In this document: positions 1 through 7,531 of the stretch, one piece after another
Layout of the letters: every line of letters begins with the position of its first letter
Numbering within the stretch: position 1 is the first letter of the stretch
Virus record (IMG/VR): IMGVR_UViG_3300046355_000046
Coordinates: 22,458 to 86,457 of that record
Strand: one strand, 5' to 3'
DNA from: a virus
DNA: 64,000 nt
The notes under the pieces: model-generated
Seen by the model: the letters and a program-made list of their open reading frames with translations, nothing else
Database searches by the model: none
Told to the model about the DNA's origin: nothing
Made by a program: the position numbers and the translations under genes

Positions 1-335
1 TATATATTATTTGCCCAACTGTTACAACTACTCCTACTGATACAACTATTGCGTATAGTTTTGCTGAAGTGGGTGGTGATGTAGATGCTTATATAGTTAA
101 GTTATTTAACTCAGCTGGTAATACTGAAATAGCATCATCTACCCCAATAGGAACAACAACTCGTACTGGAACTTTTACAGGATTAACTGCAAGTACTAGT
201 TATAAAATAAGAGTAGTTCCATCAGCTGGAGCTTTAACTAAAACAGATTGTTTGTTTGATAGTGTTAGCACAACCGCTCCTCCAGTATGTAGTATTCCTA
301 CAAATGTAGTAGCAACATTAGAACCTGAAACTTAA
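1..335 (+). CDS. Tail adhesin-like protein, C-terminal part (5' end outside window)
   Basis: The frame is open from position 3 to the stop at 335, so this is the 3' end of a gene that starts upstream; the GTG at 69 is an internal codon. The visible residues are Ser/Thr/Val-rich and follow a fibronectin type III-like pattern, with a core resembling 'GLTASTSYKIRVVPS'. The next four structural genes have similar composition, which suggests a tail-fibre or adhesin module exposed on the virion. Which receptor it binds cannot be told. Confident as coding, moderate as adhesin. Confidence 0.7.
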   Translation, partial: YIICPTVTTTPTDTTIAYSFAEVGGDVDAYIVKLFNSAGNTEIASSTPIGTTTRTGTFTGLTASTSYKIRVVPSAGALTKTDCLFDSVSTTAPPVCSIPTNVVATLEPET

Positions 336-361
336 TTAATACATTTTAAATACTTAAAGAT

Positions 362-1018
362 ATGTCATGCGGTTGTAACGATACGGCTTTACCTTTAGCA
401 AACTGCAACGATGGTTGTGCAGATTGCCCACCATCAAATGCTATCAATCTTCCACCTTGTGTAGGAGGAGAGCCTTGTGATGAGATATTGTTTACAGATT
501 GTGTAAAGTTTAGTGGACCAAATCTTCCAGCTTTAGGTATTAATAACGGTGACCGTTTACTTACCGTATTAACTAAACTACATAAAGTAGTTAATAGTGT
601 AATTGATACAGCTGTTCCATTAGCTAGTTATACAGCTACTTCTACTACAACTACTCCTATGGTAGTAAGTTATTTAGGACTTGGTCCTGTATATACTTCT
701 ACAGCAGGAGCTACAAGTAGTAATGCTACAATTACTGTTGGTTCAACAACTGGTTTAGCTGTAGGTATGACATTAGAAGTAACAGCAGGTGTTGGTGCAT
801 TTGCAGCTAACAGCACTGTTCTTTCTGTACCTACAACAACAACATTTGTAGCATCAGCAGTACCAACCACTGCATTATCTGGTGGAGCTACTGTAATAAA
901 AGCTACAGGAACTACTCATCAAATCTTTAATATTTCAGTAGTACAAAATGCTCCACAAACATTTAAAGCGTTTGTTGGATCACCTATTAAAGTATCTGGA
1001 ACAGGAACTATTGTATAA
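362..1018 (+). CDS. Cys-rich N-terminal tail/structural protein
   Basis: A 218 aa protein. The first 50 residues hold nine cysteines (MSCGCND..., CNDGCADCPP, CDEI...DC), followed by a short segment 'FSGPNLPALGINNGD' of a type I recall near tail fibres in Bacteroidetes phages. The C-terminal 120 residues are Thr/Val/Ala-rich beta-strand-like sequence typical of fibre domains. It lies 26 bases after the preceding tail gene and 12 before the next, in one apparent operon. The role is inferred from composition and position; no enzyme motif is visible. Confidence 0.65.
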   Translation: MSCGCNDTALPLANCNDGCADCPPSNAINLPPCVGGEPCDEILFTDCVKFSGPNLPALGINNGDRLLTVLTKLHKVVNSVIDTAVPLASYTATSTTTTPMVVSYLGLGPVYTSTAGATSSNATITVGSTTGLAVGMTLEVTAGVGAFAANSTVLSVPTTTTFVASAVPTTALSGGATVIKATGTTHQIFNISVVQNAPQTFKAFVGSPIKVSGTGTIV

Positions 1019-1030
1019 ACCAACTAAATT

Positions 1031-1465
1031 ATGCCTGCTGAATTACCTTGTTCATCAACTAAAACGTTAGTTATCAATTATACATCTGCAAGTAATATAT
1101 TACCAGCAGGTGGATATACTATTCAATGGAGAGTTGTAGGAAGTTCTACTTGGAATACTGTAGCTAATAAAACTACTAATCCTATTAGTATTCCAAATGT
1201 ACCAACTTGTTATAGTATTGAAGGAAAGATATTAGCTGATTGCGGAACTGGTGAGTTAAATCAATTAGAAACATTTGGTGTAACTGGAATTAGTACAAGT
1301 TGTGCAACATATACGCTTCTAGATGATGGTGACTATACATATACACCATGTGATAGTTTTCAACCAGTATCTGTTTTTAATAATTCAGATGTACCACAAT
1401 CTGTTTGTGCAATTGAAGGAACAATAAGTGGTGGTCAATTTAGTTATTTAGGTAAATGCTTATAG
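1031..1465 (+). CDS. Fn3-like tail adhesin protein
   Basis: A 144 aa protein with a fibronectin type III-like first half (strand patterns around 'GGYTIQWRVVGSSTW' and 'ISIPNVPTCYSIEG') and a cysteine-containing second half. The start has an A-rich leader (ACTAAATTATG) and no Shine-Dalgarno site. Its opening resembles the two later proteins at 1475 and 2789, which suggests a small paralogous family of tail proteins. The function as an accessory fibre or receptor-binding protein is inference from family resemblance and location. Confidence 0.65.
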   Translation: MPAELPCSSTKTLVINYTSASNILPAGGYTIQWRVVGSSTWNTVANKTTNPISIPNVPTCYSIEGKILADCGTGELNQLETFGVTGISTSCATYTLLDDGDYTYTPCDSFQPVSVFNNSDVPQSVCAIEGTISGGQFSYLGKCL

Positions 1466-1474
1466 TAATAATTA

Positions 1475-2593
1475 ATGGCTAACGAACTAACTATATCATT
1501 TACTGAAGCTTCTCCAGCTCCATCTGGCGGATATCTAGTTAGATATTGGGCAACTAATACTCCAGGTACTATTTTAACAACAACTGTTACAAGTAGTCCT
1601 GCTGTCATTAGTGGATTAAGTGCAACATCATATACTGGTACAATAGAATCACTTTGTAGTTTTGGTAATTCTACTAGAGTTTCTTTTACAGATCAAGTAT
1701 GTGAGTTAGCATTAGTTTTAAACACAACTAATCCTACAAACCAAGGTGGTACGAACGGTACTGCTACAGTAACATCGGTTACTGGCGGATCTGGAACATA
1801 CACATATAGCTGGAATACTAGTCCTGTACAGACAACACAAACAGCTACAGGCTTAAGTGCAGGAGTAAGTTATACTGTAACAGTTACTGATACTGTAACT
1901 ACTTGTACAAAAACTGAAAGTATTGAAGTGGGTCAAACATCATTTACATTTGATGCAGACTATATGGTGGTAACATATCAGTTTACTGATGGAAGGGATT
2001 TAGATACAAGAACAAGAATAGTATCTATAGAAGGCACTACTTATTCTGATCAAGATGAAGCTGGAACATATATTGGTTACGGCCAATATACAAGAACTCC
2101 GCAAACTGCTAGTTATATAGAAAGTGGTAATGTTTGTAATGTAGCTATTAAGCCATTAGCTATTTGGGGATCTGATAATCTTAACCAAGGTTATGAGTCT
2201 ACAATGATTGATTTTACTTTGATTCCAACTGGACAAAATGAGATAGTAATTGATTGTAGAGCATTTTGGTGGGGAGAGATTGGTACGCAAGCAGTTAATA
2301 TAGGATTTACTCTTTACAAAGGTGGATGCATGGTTAAGCAAGGTGCAGCAGGAAGTCCAGCTTATAGCTTTACTAACCCAACTGCAGTTGGAACATTTGC
2401 AGGATCATCTTCTAGTAAAGTGATTACAGCCTATAAAGATGGTGGAGGTCTAGCTGTAGGTTCTTCAGACTTAGAAATTCCAAGTGTATCTGCTAATTTA
2501 TCTAGAGGTCAAAGAATAGCAGTAATTAGTTATAATAGAAGTACTAATGTTGGAACCATTGATATTAATGATATAACCACACCAGCTGTATAA
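1475..2593 (+). CDS. Tail adhesin with Fn3-like and SprB-like repeat domains
   Basis: A 372 aa protein in three parts. Residues about 1-75 are an Fn3-like domain closely similar to the start of the gene at 2789. Residues about 80-165 read as a SprB-type repeat (N-x-G-G-T-N-G-T-A motif, '[11 protein letters not shown]', '[13 protein letters not shown]', 'CTKTESI'), the repeat family known from the Flavobacterium gliding adhesin SprB. The remaining 200 residues are a beta-rich domain I do not recognise. The stop overlaps the start of the next gene by one base. A role in host-surface recognition is inferred. Confidence 0.7.
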   Translation: MANELTISFTEASPAPSGGYLVRYWATNTPGTILTTTVTSSPAVISGLSATSYTGTIESLCSFGNSTRVSFTDQVCELALVLNTTNPTNQGGTNGTATVTSVTGGSGTYTYSWNTSPVQTTQTATGLSAGVSYTVTVTDTVTTCTKTESIEVGQTSFTFDADYMVVTYQFTDGRDLDTRTRIVSIEGTTYSDQDEAGTYIGYGQYTRTPQTASYIESGNVCNVAIKPLAIWGSDNLNQGYESTMIDFTLIPTGQNEIVIDCRAFWWGEIGTQAVNIGFTLYKGGCMVKQGAAGSPAYSFTNPTAVGTFAGSSSSKVITAYKDGGGLAVGSSDLEIPSVSANLSRGQRIAVISYNRSTNVGTIDINDITTPAV

Positions 2594-2796
2594 TGAAACA
2601 TTTAACTAATATAATTGTCAGTAATTTAGGTGTAGACTACACTAAAGAAAACTTTATTGTTCAGAATGGTCATGATTTTATTATATATAAGAAGTTTGAA
2701 GAAGACTTTTTTATTGTAATGAAAGATAATAATGAACTAAGTGAAGTGCTAATATCTAATGAAGACGTAACAAACTGGATTAATAATCATGTCTAA
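2593..2796 (+). CDS. Small hypothetical protein in tail module
   Basis: A 67 aa acidic protein placed exactly between two adhesin genes. Its ATG overlaps the preceding stop (TAATG) and its end overlaps the next start by eight bases. This tight coupling argues that it is translated. It has no signal peptide, membrane segment or recognised motif. A chaperone or assembly factor for the neighbouring fibre proteins is possible but not supported by sequence. Confidence 0.6.
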   Translation: MKHLTNIIVSNLGVDYTKENFIVQNGHDFIIYKKFEEDFFIVMKDNNELSEVLISNEDVTNWINNHV

Positions 2797-3484
2797 TACA
2801 TTAACCATAACGTTTGCAGAAACATCTCCTGATCCTCAAGGAGGTTATAGAGTTACATACTGGCCTACAAGTACTCCAGCTAGTGCTATTGTGATTACAC
2901 CTAATCCAACTAGTTCTCCTGTAGTAATTACAGGACTTAATGGTACTTCATACAGTGGCACTGTTGAGGCTGCATGTGGTGGAGGAAACTATTCTACACC
3001 TGCTAGTTTTACAGGAACTGCCGGCTCTAGTGGAGCTGCTACTTTATCAGTTGGAACTTCATGTAGTAGTGGTTATGGTAATTATAATCTTACAGGAACA
3101 GTTGGAAATATTGTTAGAGTAAAGCTTGCAATCTCTGGTTTACTTACACCTACTAATACAGCTTGGTTAAGTGCTACTATGGGATCAACAAGTCCTAACT
3201 TTTCTGTTACTGGAACAAGTGGATGTTTTCAACCTGGTTCTAGTGCAGGTGTAACATTAGATCTTTACAAGAATATTACTATTCCAGTTGGTGGAGTAGT
3301 AAATATTAATACGTCAATCTTTACAAATAATTCAACATCTAGTATGATCTCAGCATCGCTAACTATTATGACAGTTAATGGAGGTGCAAATACTTCAACA
3401 GGTACAACTGCACTTAGTGGTGTATGTGCAGGAAACTCTAGTACTGGAGGATCTTGTCCTGGAGCATCATATACAGGTGATTAA
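2789..3484 (+). CDS. Fn3-like tail adhesin, paralogue of the gene at 1475
   Basis: A 231 aa protein. The first 75 residues parallel the 1475 protein (M-x-N-x-LTI-x-F-x-E-x-SP, then GGY, then YW-x-x-x-TP, then a GL...SY-x-GT-x-E strand), so the two share a recent duplication. The rest is Ser/Thr/Gly-rich with scattered cysteines, typical of surface-exposed fibre domains. It is the last gene of the adhesin unit and is followed by a hairpin terminator. The adhesin role is inferred. Confidence 0.65.
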   Translation: MSNTLTITFAETSPDPQGGYRVTYWPTSTPASAIVITPNPTSSPVVITGLNGTSYSGTVEAACGGGNYSTPASFTGTAGSSGAATLSVGTSCSSGYGNYNLTGTVGNIVRVKLAISGLLTPTNTAWLSATMGSTSPNFSVTGTSGCFQPGSSAGVTLDLYKNITIPVGGVVNINTSIFTNNSTSSMISASLTIMTVNGGANTSTGTTALSGVCAGNSSTGGSCPGASYTGD

Positions 3485-3530
3485 GATATAAAAAAGTCAG
3501 TGGTTTTGTTGGTTTCCACCTGACAAACAA

Positions 3531-3569
3531 AGCCCTTGCTATTTCTATAGTAGGGGCTAATTTTTAAAA
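3531..3569 (+). terminator. Rho-independent terminator after adhesin genes
   Basis: AGCCCTTGCTAT pairs with ATAGTAGGGGCT (12 positions, one G-T wobble and one mismatch) and is followed by AATTTTT. It sits between the adhesin unit and the phosphoesterase gene. Confidence 0.65.
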
Positions 3570-3571
3570 TG

Positions 3572-3602
3572 TTGATATTTTGTGTATAAAAAGTGTTATA
3601 AT
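3572..3602 (+). promoter_or_regulatory. Possible promoter upstream of the phosphoesterase gene
   Basis: TTGATA at 3572-3577 and TATAAT at 3597-3602 are separated by 19 bases, about 50 bases before the ATG at 3652 and directly after a terminator. The 'TTTTGTGTAT' between them weakly resembles the candidate late motif found elsewhere. Inference only. Confidence 0.4.
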
Positions 3603-3651
3603 TAAATAACATCAACTAACTTTATACACCATATACCCAATCTAAACAACT

Positions 3652-4968
3652 ATGACGTTAATCAATCAGGTGTATGGTTCTCTCAGATGGAAGAAAACTG
3701 ATGAGTTCTGTGCTTCAAAATTAGGTATTTCATTACAAAAATACCAAGAGATCAAGAAACAAATTTTACAAACAAAAGATCTACTACAGAGTGAACTAGA
3801 TATTAGTCTTGTAGATTTAGTTGGTAAAAGAATGCTAGAACTGATAGATGATGAAAGCATCAAGAATCAGTACATTACAGACCTTGAAAACCATTTGGTG
3901 GATACTATTAACCAAACTAAAGAAAAGGTCGTAGAATGGAAGGAAAACCTTGAAGAAGGGGTGGCAGAAATAAAAGGTATAGCCTTTGCTGAACCTAAGA
4001 GTCCAGAAGAGATAATTAGGATATTAAAAATAGATACAGATAAGTGGAAACTTAGTTCCTACTGGAACAAACAACATAAAGACTATTGGCTAATCTCAGC
4101 CATGGTTACTCAGAAAGTCTTGGAACCCAAAGACTTATTACAAGAAACTTTACAGAATTTTAATCCGTCATATAAACCCGTTGCAGAGGTATTTGTCAAT
4201 GACAAATTTGATAACCCAACTGTGGGGATCTTGTCTATTCAAGATCTCCACTTTGGTAAGGAGGGTAATCTATCTGTAGTAGATGATTTTAAAGAAAGCA
4301 TTAAGAGTCTTGTATTAAGATCTTATTACTCTCATAAAGTAGAAAAGATCATATATGTGATAGGAGGGGATCTTCTTAACATGGATACCTTTGGTGGACT
4401 AACTACCAAGGGAACACCAGTAGACTCTGACCTTAGAGCTCAAGATGCCTATGATGAGGCTTTTGATGCTATGTTCTGGTCAATTAACTTTATTAAACAA
4501 TTTTGTAAAGAATTAGAAGTGGTCTACTTACCTGGTAACCATGATCGTTTATCTTCTTACCACTTGGTACACGCCTTGTCTAAATGCTTTACTCAAGAGA
4601 TTTCTATTACGTTTGATGCTACTTATGCAGAAAGAAAAGTTCTTACCTGGGGTGATAACTTCTTTGCGTTTGAACATGGTGATGTAACTAAGAAGATGAC
4701 AGCTTTAGTATATGCTACAGAGTTTCCACATCAGTGGGGTCAGACTACATTCCGTACATGTTATACGGGACACTTCCATACAAAGAAGATAACTGAGTTT
4801 GTTACAGATAATGAGGTACATGGTTTTACTATTAAGCATCTTCCTTCTTTATCTAAATCAGATTATTGGCATTACCACAACAAGTTTACAGGATCTAAGC
4901 GTCAAGCAGTTATGGAGATCCATGACTTAACTAAAGGTAAAGTATCTGAATTTACCCATAATGTTTAA
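3652..4968 (+). CDS. Calcineurin-like metallophosphoesterase with N-terminal extension
   Basis: A 438 aa protein. The C-terminal half carries a complete metallophosphoesterase motif set: D198-x-H200 ('IQDLHFG'), G-G-D240, G-N-H-D (295-298), H342 in 'FEHGD' and G-H-F-H with H374 and H376. Enzymes of this fold hydrolyse phosphodiesters, including SbcD/Mre11-type nucleases and cyclic nucleotide phosphodiesterases; the substrate here is unknown. Residues 1-60 look like a helical DNA-binding region ('FCASKLGISLQKYQEIKKQI'), which would favour a DNA substrate. It stands alone between a terminator and a late-type motif, so it may be its own unit. Confidence 0.8.
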   Translation: MTLINQVYGSLRWKKTDEFCASKLGISLQKYQEIKKQILQTKDLLQSELDISLVDLVGKRMLELIDDESIKNQYITDLENHLVDTINQTKEKVVEWKENLEEGVAEIKGIAFAEPKSPEEIIRILKIDTDKWKLSSYWNKQHKDYWLISAMVTQKVLEPKDLLQETLQNFNPSYKPVAEVFVNDKFDNPTVGILSIQDLHFGKEGNLSVVDDFKESIKSLVLRSYYSHKVEKIIYVIGGDLLNMDTFGGLTTKGTPVDSDLRAQDAYDEAFDAMFWSINFIKQFCKELEVVYLPGNHDRLSSYHLVHALSKCFTQEISITFDATYAERKVLTWGDNFFAFEHGDVTKKMTALVYATEFPHQWGQTTFRTCYTGHFHTKKITEFVTDNEVHGFTIKHLPSLSKSDYWHYHNKFTGSKRQAVMEIHDLTKGKVSEFTHNV

Positions 4969-4975
4969 ACTATAA

Positions 4976-5003
4976 AAGTTTAAATAGGAAACTTCATGGA
5001 TTT
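4976..5003 (+). terminator. Weak terminator-like hairpin
   Basis: AAGTTT and AAACTT (6 bp, 7-base loop) are followed by ATTTTT, 8 bases after the phosphoesterase stop and just before the candidate late promoter. The stem is short and AT-only. Confidence 0.35.
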
Positions 5004-5023
5004 TTCGTAAATTATTAATGTAG
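5001..5023 (+). promoter_or_regulatory. Candidate phage late promoter (copy 1)
   Basis: TCGTAAATTATTAATGTAG preceded by a T run aligns with the sequences before 18802 and 58999. It ends only 6 bases before the GTG start of the first ring-protein gene, so a transcript starting at its final G would have almost no leader. Confidence 0.5.
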
Positions 5024-5029
5024 ATCATT

Positions 5030-5620
5030 GTGGCAAAAGCATGTAAAAAACCGGATCTTAACGCTCCAAGATATAGACCAAAGAAACTAAACCTTACTAA
5101 TATAGACTTTTACAAAAAGTTTATTGCTAGTAATCCAAAGTACGCTTCTATGGATATAGCTACTTTTAAAAGTATTATTAATGCGTTTAATGGTGAGATT
5201 TGGCAGAAGGTTATAGATGAACGAGATGGTGTAGAGTTACCAGAGCAACTAGGTTATATTTTTATTGGGACATGTCCACGTAAAAAAAGTAATGTAGACT
5301 TTAGTAAAAGCAAGAAATACGGTACAGTTATTCAGCATCAAAACTGGGAATCTGACCAATATGCAGCTAAGATATTCTACACAAACTTTGAGACCAAGTA
5401 TAGATTCAAGCATAATGAGATGTGGAGTTTTACTGGTATTAGAGATTTTAAAAGGATGGTTGGTCAAACGTATCCTCAAGAGTGGAAGAAATATGTAATG
5501 GTAGATAATCTTGTAAGGGTTAGTAGACTTTTTAGAAAGGAAAAGTATAAAGATTTTAAAAAACAAGAAACTCAGTATATCATTAAAAACAATGAATATG
5601 ATGAGTTTAATTTAGATTAA
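5030..5620 (+). CDS. Putative crAss-like ring/tail-neck protein
   Basis: A 196 aa basic protein starting at GTG; the next Met is residue 41, so the GTG start is preferred. It opens the block of consecutive genes that leads to the muzzle protein. In crAss-like phages several small ring proteins precede the muzzle gene, and I assign this one to that set from position and a general resemblance. No catalytic motif is seen. Alternatives are an adaptor or head-completion protein. A late-type motif lies directly upstream, and the next gene starts 4 bases after its stop. Confidence 0.55.
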   Translation: MAKACKKPDLNAPRYRPKKLNLTNIDFYKKFIASNPKYASMDIATFKSIINAFNGEIWQKVIDERDGVELPEQLGYIFIGTCPRKKSNVDFSKSKKYGTVIQHQNWESDQYAAKIFYTNFETKYRFKHNEMWSFTGIRDFKRMVGQTYPQEWKKYVMVDNLVRVSRLFRKEKYKDFKKQETQYIIKNNEYDEFNLD

Positions 5621-5624
5621 GGCT

Positions 5625-6299
5625 ATGGCTAAAACTACTATAGGAGATGTAATCTCTAGAATGCGTACACAGATAAAGGCTGTTAGACAAGATGCTTTCT
5701 TGACTGACAGAGCTATCTATGCATTTATTCTAAAGCATTCTAAATGGTTAATGAAGCGTGAAGATGGTAAGAATAAACTTCTTGCTTATTCCGGTGTAGT
5801 TCAAACTATGGATTTTGTAGAACTTATAGAAGTAGATAAAGTAGAGGCGTGTTGCACAGGATTAACTTCTGACTGTACTATTAAACGTACAAAGGACAAG
5901 ATGCCAATCTTTATGCAAGGATATAATGGTCCACTTATTCGTTCTACTACATCTATTGATGGTTCAGAAGAACTTCAATCAACCAACCCTAGTACATTCT
6001 TATCTTTATCTAAATCTAAAAACTTTAAGTACAATAAGTCTAAATACTATTGGTACTTAAATGACTACTTATACTTTCCTAATATTGAATGGGATGCTGT
6101 ACGTATAGAAGGTATCTTTGAAGAAGACATTTCTGTATTTACATGTGCTGCTGATAGCTGTATTCAAAAGACAGATCAACCATTCAATGTACCAGATTAT
6201 TTATTTGGTGAGATTGAAACTAACGTATTTAAAGATCTAATGGGAATGATGCAGATTCCATCAGATACTTCTCAAGATAAACAGAATGTACTTCGATGA
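5625..6299 (+). CDS. Putative crAss-like ring/tail-tube protein (P22 gp4-like position)
   Basis: A 224 aa protein beginning 'TTIGDVISRMRTQIK' and containing 'AFLTDRAIYAFILKHSKWL', 'ELIEVDKVEACC' and 'NKSKYYWYLNDYLYFPN'. I recognise this pattern from a conserved neck/tail-tube family in crAss-like phages of Bacteroidetes. It would form a ring between portal and muzzle. Its stop overlaps the following start (ATGA), which indicates translational coupling. The family call is from memory; exact equivalence to a particular ring protein is not claimed. Confidence 0.65.
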   Translation: MAKTTIGDVISRMRTQIKAVRQDAFLTDRAIYAFILKHSKWLMKREDGKNKLLAYSGVVQTMDFVELIEVDKVEACCTGLTSDCTIKRTKDKMPIFMQGYNGPLIRSTTSIDGSEELQSTNPSTFLSLSKSKNFKYNKSKYYWYLNDYLYFPNIEWDAVRIEGIFEEDISVFTCAADSCIQKTDQPFNVPDYLFGEIETNVFKDLMGMMQIPSDTSQDKQNVLR

Positions 6300-7168
6300 A
6301 AACTGAATTATCATATAGAACATTTGACCAACTTCTTGATGAGGTTGCTACAGACTTTGTTACCTACAGCAATGAAGGTATGATAGAGCCTGCTCAGCTT
6401 ATCAAGGTGGCACAAAGAGTTAACTATGACTTAGGTCTTAGAATCCACGGAACTAAAGAAAAAGTACTAGACATAGAAAAAAAGAAGACTAAGCTTCCTA
6501 GTGATTTTTATGTACTAAACTATGCACATCTTTGTGGACGCTACACTGTAACTCAATCTGTAATGTCAGGTCGTGAAACAGAAAACGTTATTTTAAAGAA
6601 TGATCTTTGTAGAAAGTGTGGACAACCTGATCCTCAATGTAGTTGTGAAAAGACATATACTGTAGAGTGCAAAACTGGAGAGAACATTCATGTACAAGTT
6701 GTAGAAAAGCGTAAGTATGAAACACGTACTTATGATACCTTTGAACGTATGCATATTGCTACTTCTACAGGAAAGATAGATGCTCTTAATGATAATGCAA
6801 GTGGCCGCACTGGATATATAAAAAATGGATTTATATACACAAATGTAGATGAAGGTCAATTGTTTATTTCTTACCAAGGTGCTCTTGAAGATGACGGTGG
6901 AAACTTATTAGTGCTAGATCATCCTGTGATTAATGAGTACTATGAGTATGCAATGAAACAACGCATTCTTGAAAACTTATATATTAATGGTGAGGAAGTT
7001 ACACAAAAGATGCAGCTTATTGAACAACGTTTAAAAGCAGCTCGTAATAATGCATTAAGTATTGTTAACACTCCAGACTTTGCAGAGATGTATAAGGTAT
7101 GGCAAATGAACCGTAAAGCTCAGTATAACCGATATTATGATATGTTTAAAAGCACTAATGGCTTTTAA
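6296..7168 (+). CDS. Putative crAss-like ring/tail-tube protein with zinc-ribbon-like insert
   Basis: A 290 aa protein. The N-terminal helical part ('FDQLLDEVATDF', 'IEPAQLIKVAQRVNYDLGLRIHG', 'LPSDFYVLNYA') fits the adaptor/ring family that precedes the muzzle in crAss-like phages. A central segment has C-x2-C (LCRKCGQ) and C-x-C (QCSCE) plus a further Cys, possibly metal binding. The C-terminal half is helical and rich in Asn/Arg/Lys. It lies between the other ring gene and a small HExxH gene, with overlaps or gaps of a few bases. Confidence 0.6.
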   Translation: MKTELSYRTFDQLLDEVATDFVTYSNEGMIEPAQLIKVAQRVNYDLGLRIHGTKEKVLDIEKKKTKLPSDFYVLNYAHLCGRYTVTQSVMSGRETENVILKNDLCRKCGQPDPQCSCEKTYTVECKTGENIHVQVVEKRKYETRTYDTFERMHIATSTGKIDALNDNASGRTGYIKNGFIYTNVDEGQLFISYQGALEDDGGNLLVLDHPVINEYYEYAMKQRILENLYINGEEVTQKMQLIEQRLKAARNNALSIVNTPDFAEMYKVWQMNRKAQYNRYYDMFKSTNGF

Positions 7169-7171
7169 TAT

Positions 7172-7531
7172 ATGAAATTAAGTACTACCATAAAAATACC
7201 AACGTATAGTTGTAAGCTCATAGTGGTAGTGGTGGAAAGTGTATCTGTAGCAGCAGAGAAACTTTACAAGAAGTACAAGATTAAAGATGATTTTGGAGGA
7301 GAGGCTGAAGGAGCTTTAGTAATACCAGATATAGATAATTACTATCTTTTACTAGGTGATCAGTTCTTAACTCATAATACAATTGCCCATGAACTTTATC
7401 ATGCTGTAGTTAGAATAACAGAAGATAGAGATATAACAGATGAAGAGGCACAAGCTTGGCTGGTTGGTCATCTTACTGGAGAAATATATAAATTTTTGGA
7501 CAAGAAGAAGTTAGTAATTAAACATGGCTGA
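7172..7531 (+). CDS. Small zincin-like protein (HELYH)
   Basis: A 119 aa protein with H73-E-L-Y-H77, the HExxH zinc-protease signature, inside 'NTIAHELYHAVVRI', followed by D90-E-E, which could supply the third metal ligand. Small peptidases of this shape are known in phage tail regions. Here it sits between ring genes and the muzzle gene, overlapping the latter by 8 bases. Roles could be maturation of a structural protein or cell-wall/peptide cutting during entry. The metal site is visible; the activity and substrate are inferred. Confidence 0.65.
   Translation: MKLSTTIKIPTYSCKLIVVVVESVSVAAEKLYKKYKIKDDFGGEAEGALVIPDIDNYYLLLGDQFLTHNTIAHELYHAVVRITEDRDITDEEAQAWLVGHLTGEIYKFLDKKKLVIKHG

Noticed and set aside
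5249-5566. Minus-strand 105 aa open frame
   Set aside because: Antisense to the ring-protein gene, no leader or motif; composition (Ile/Phe/Lys) is that of a shadow.
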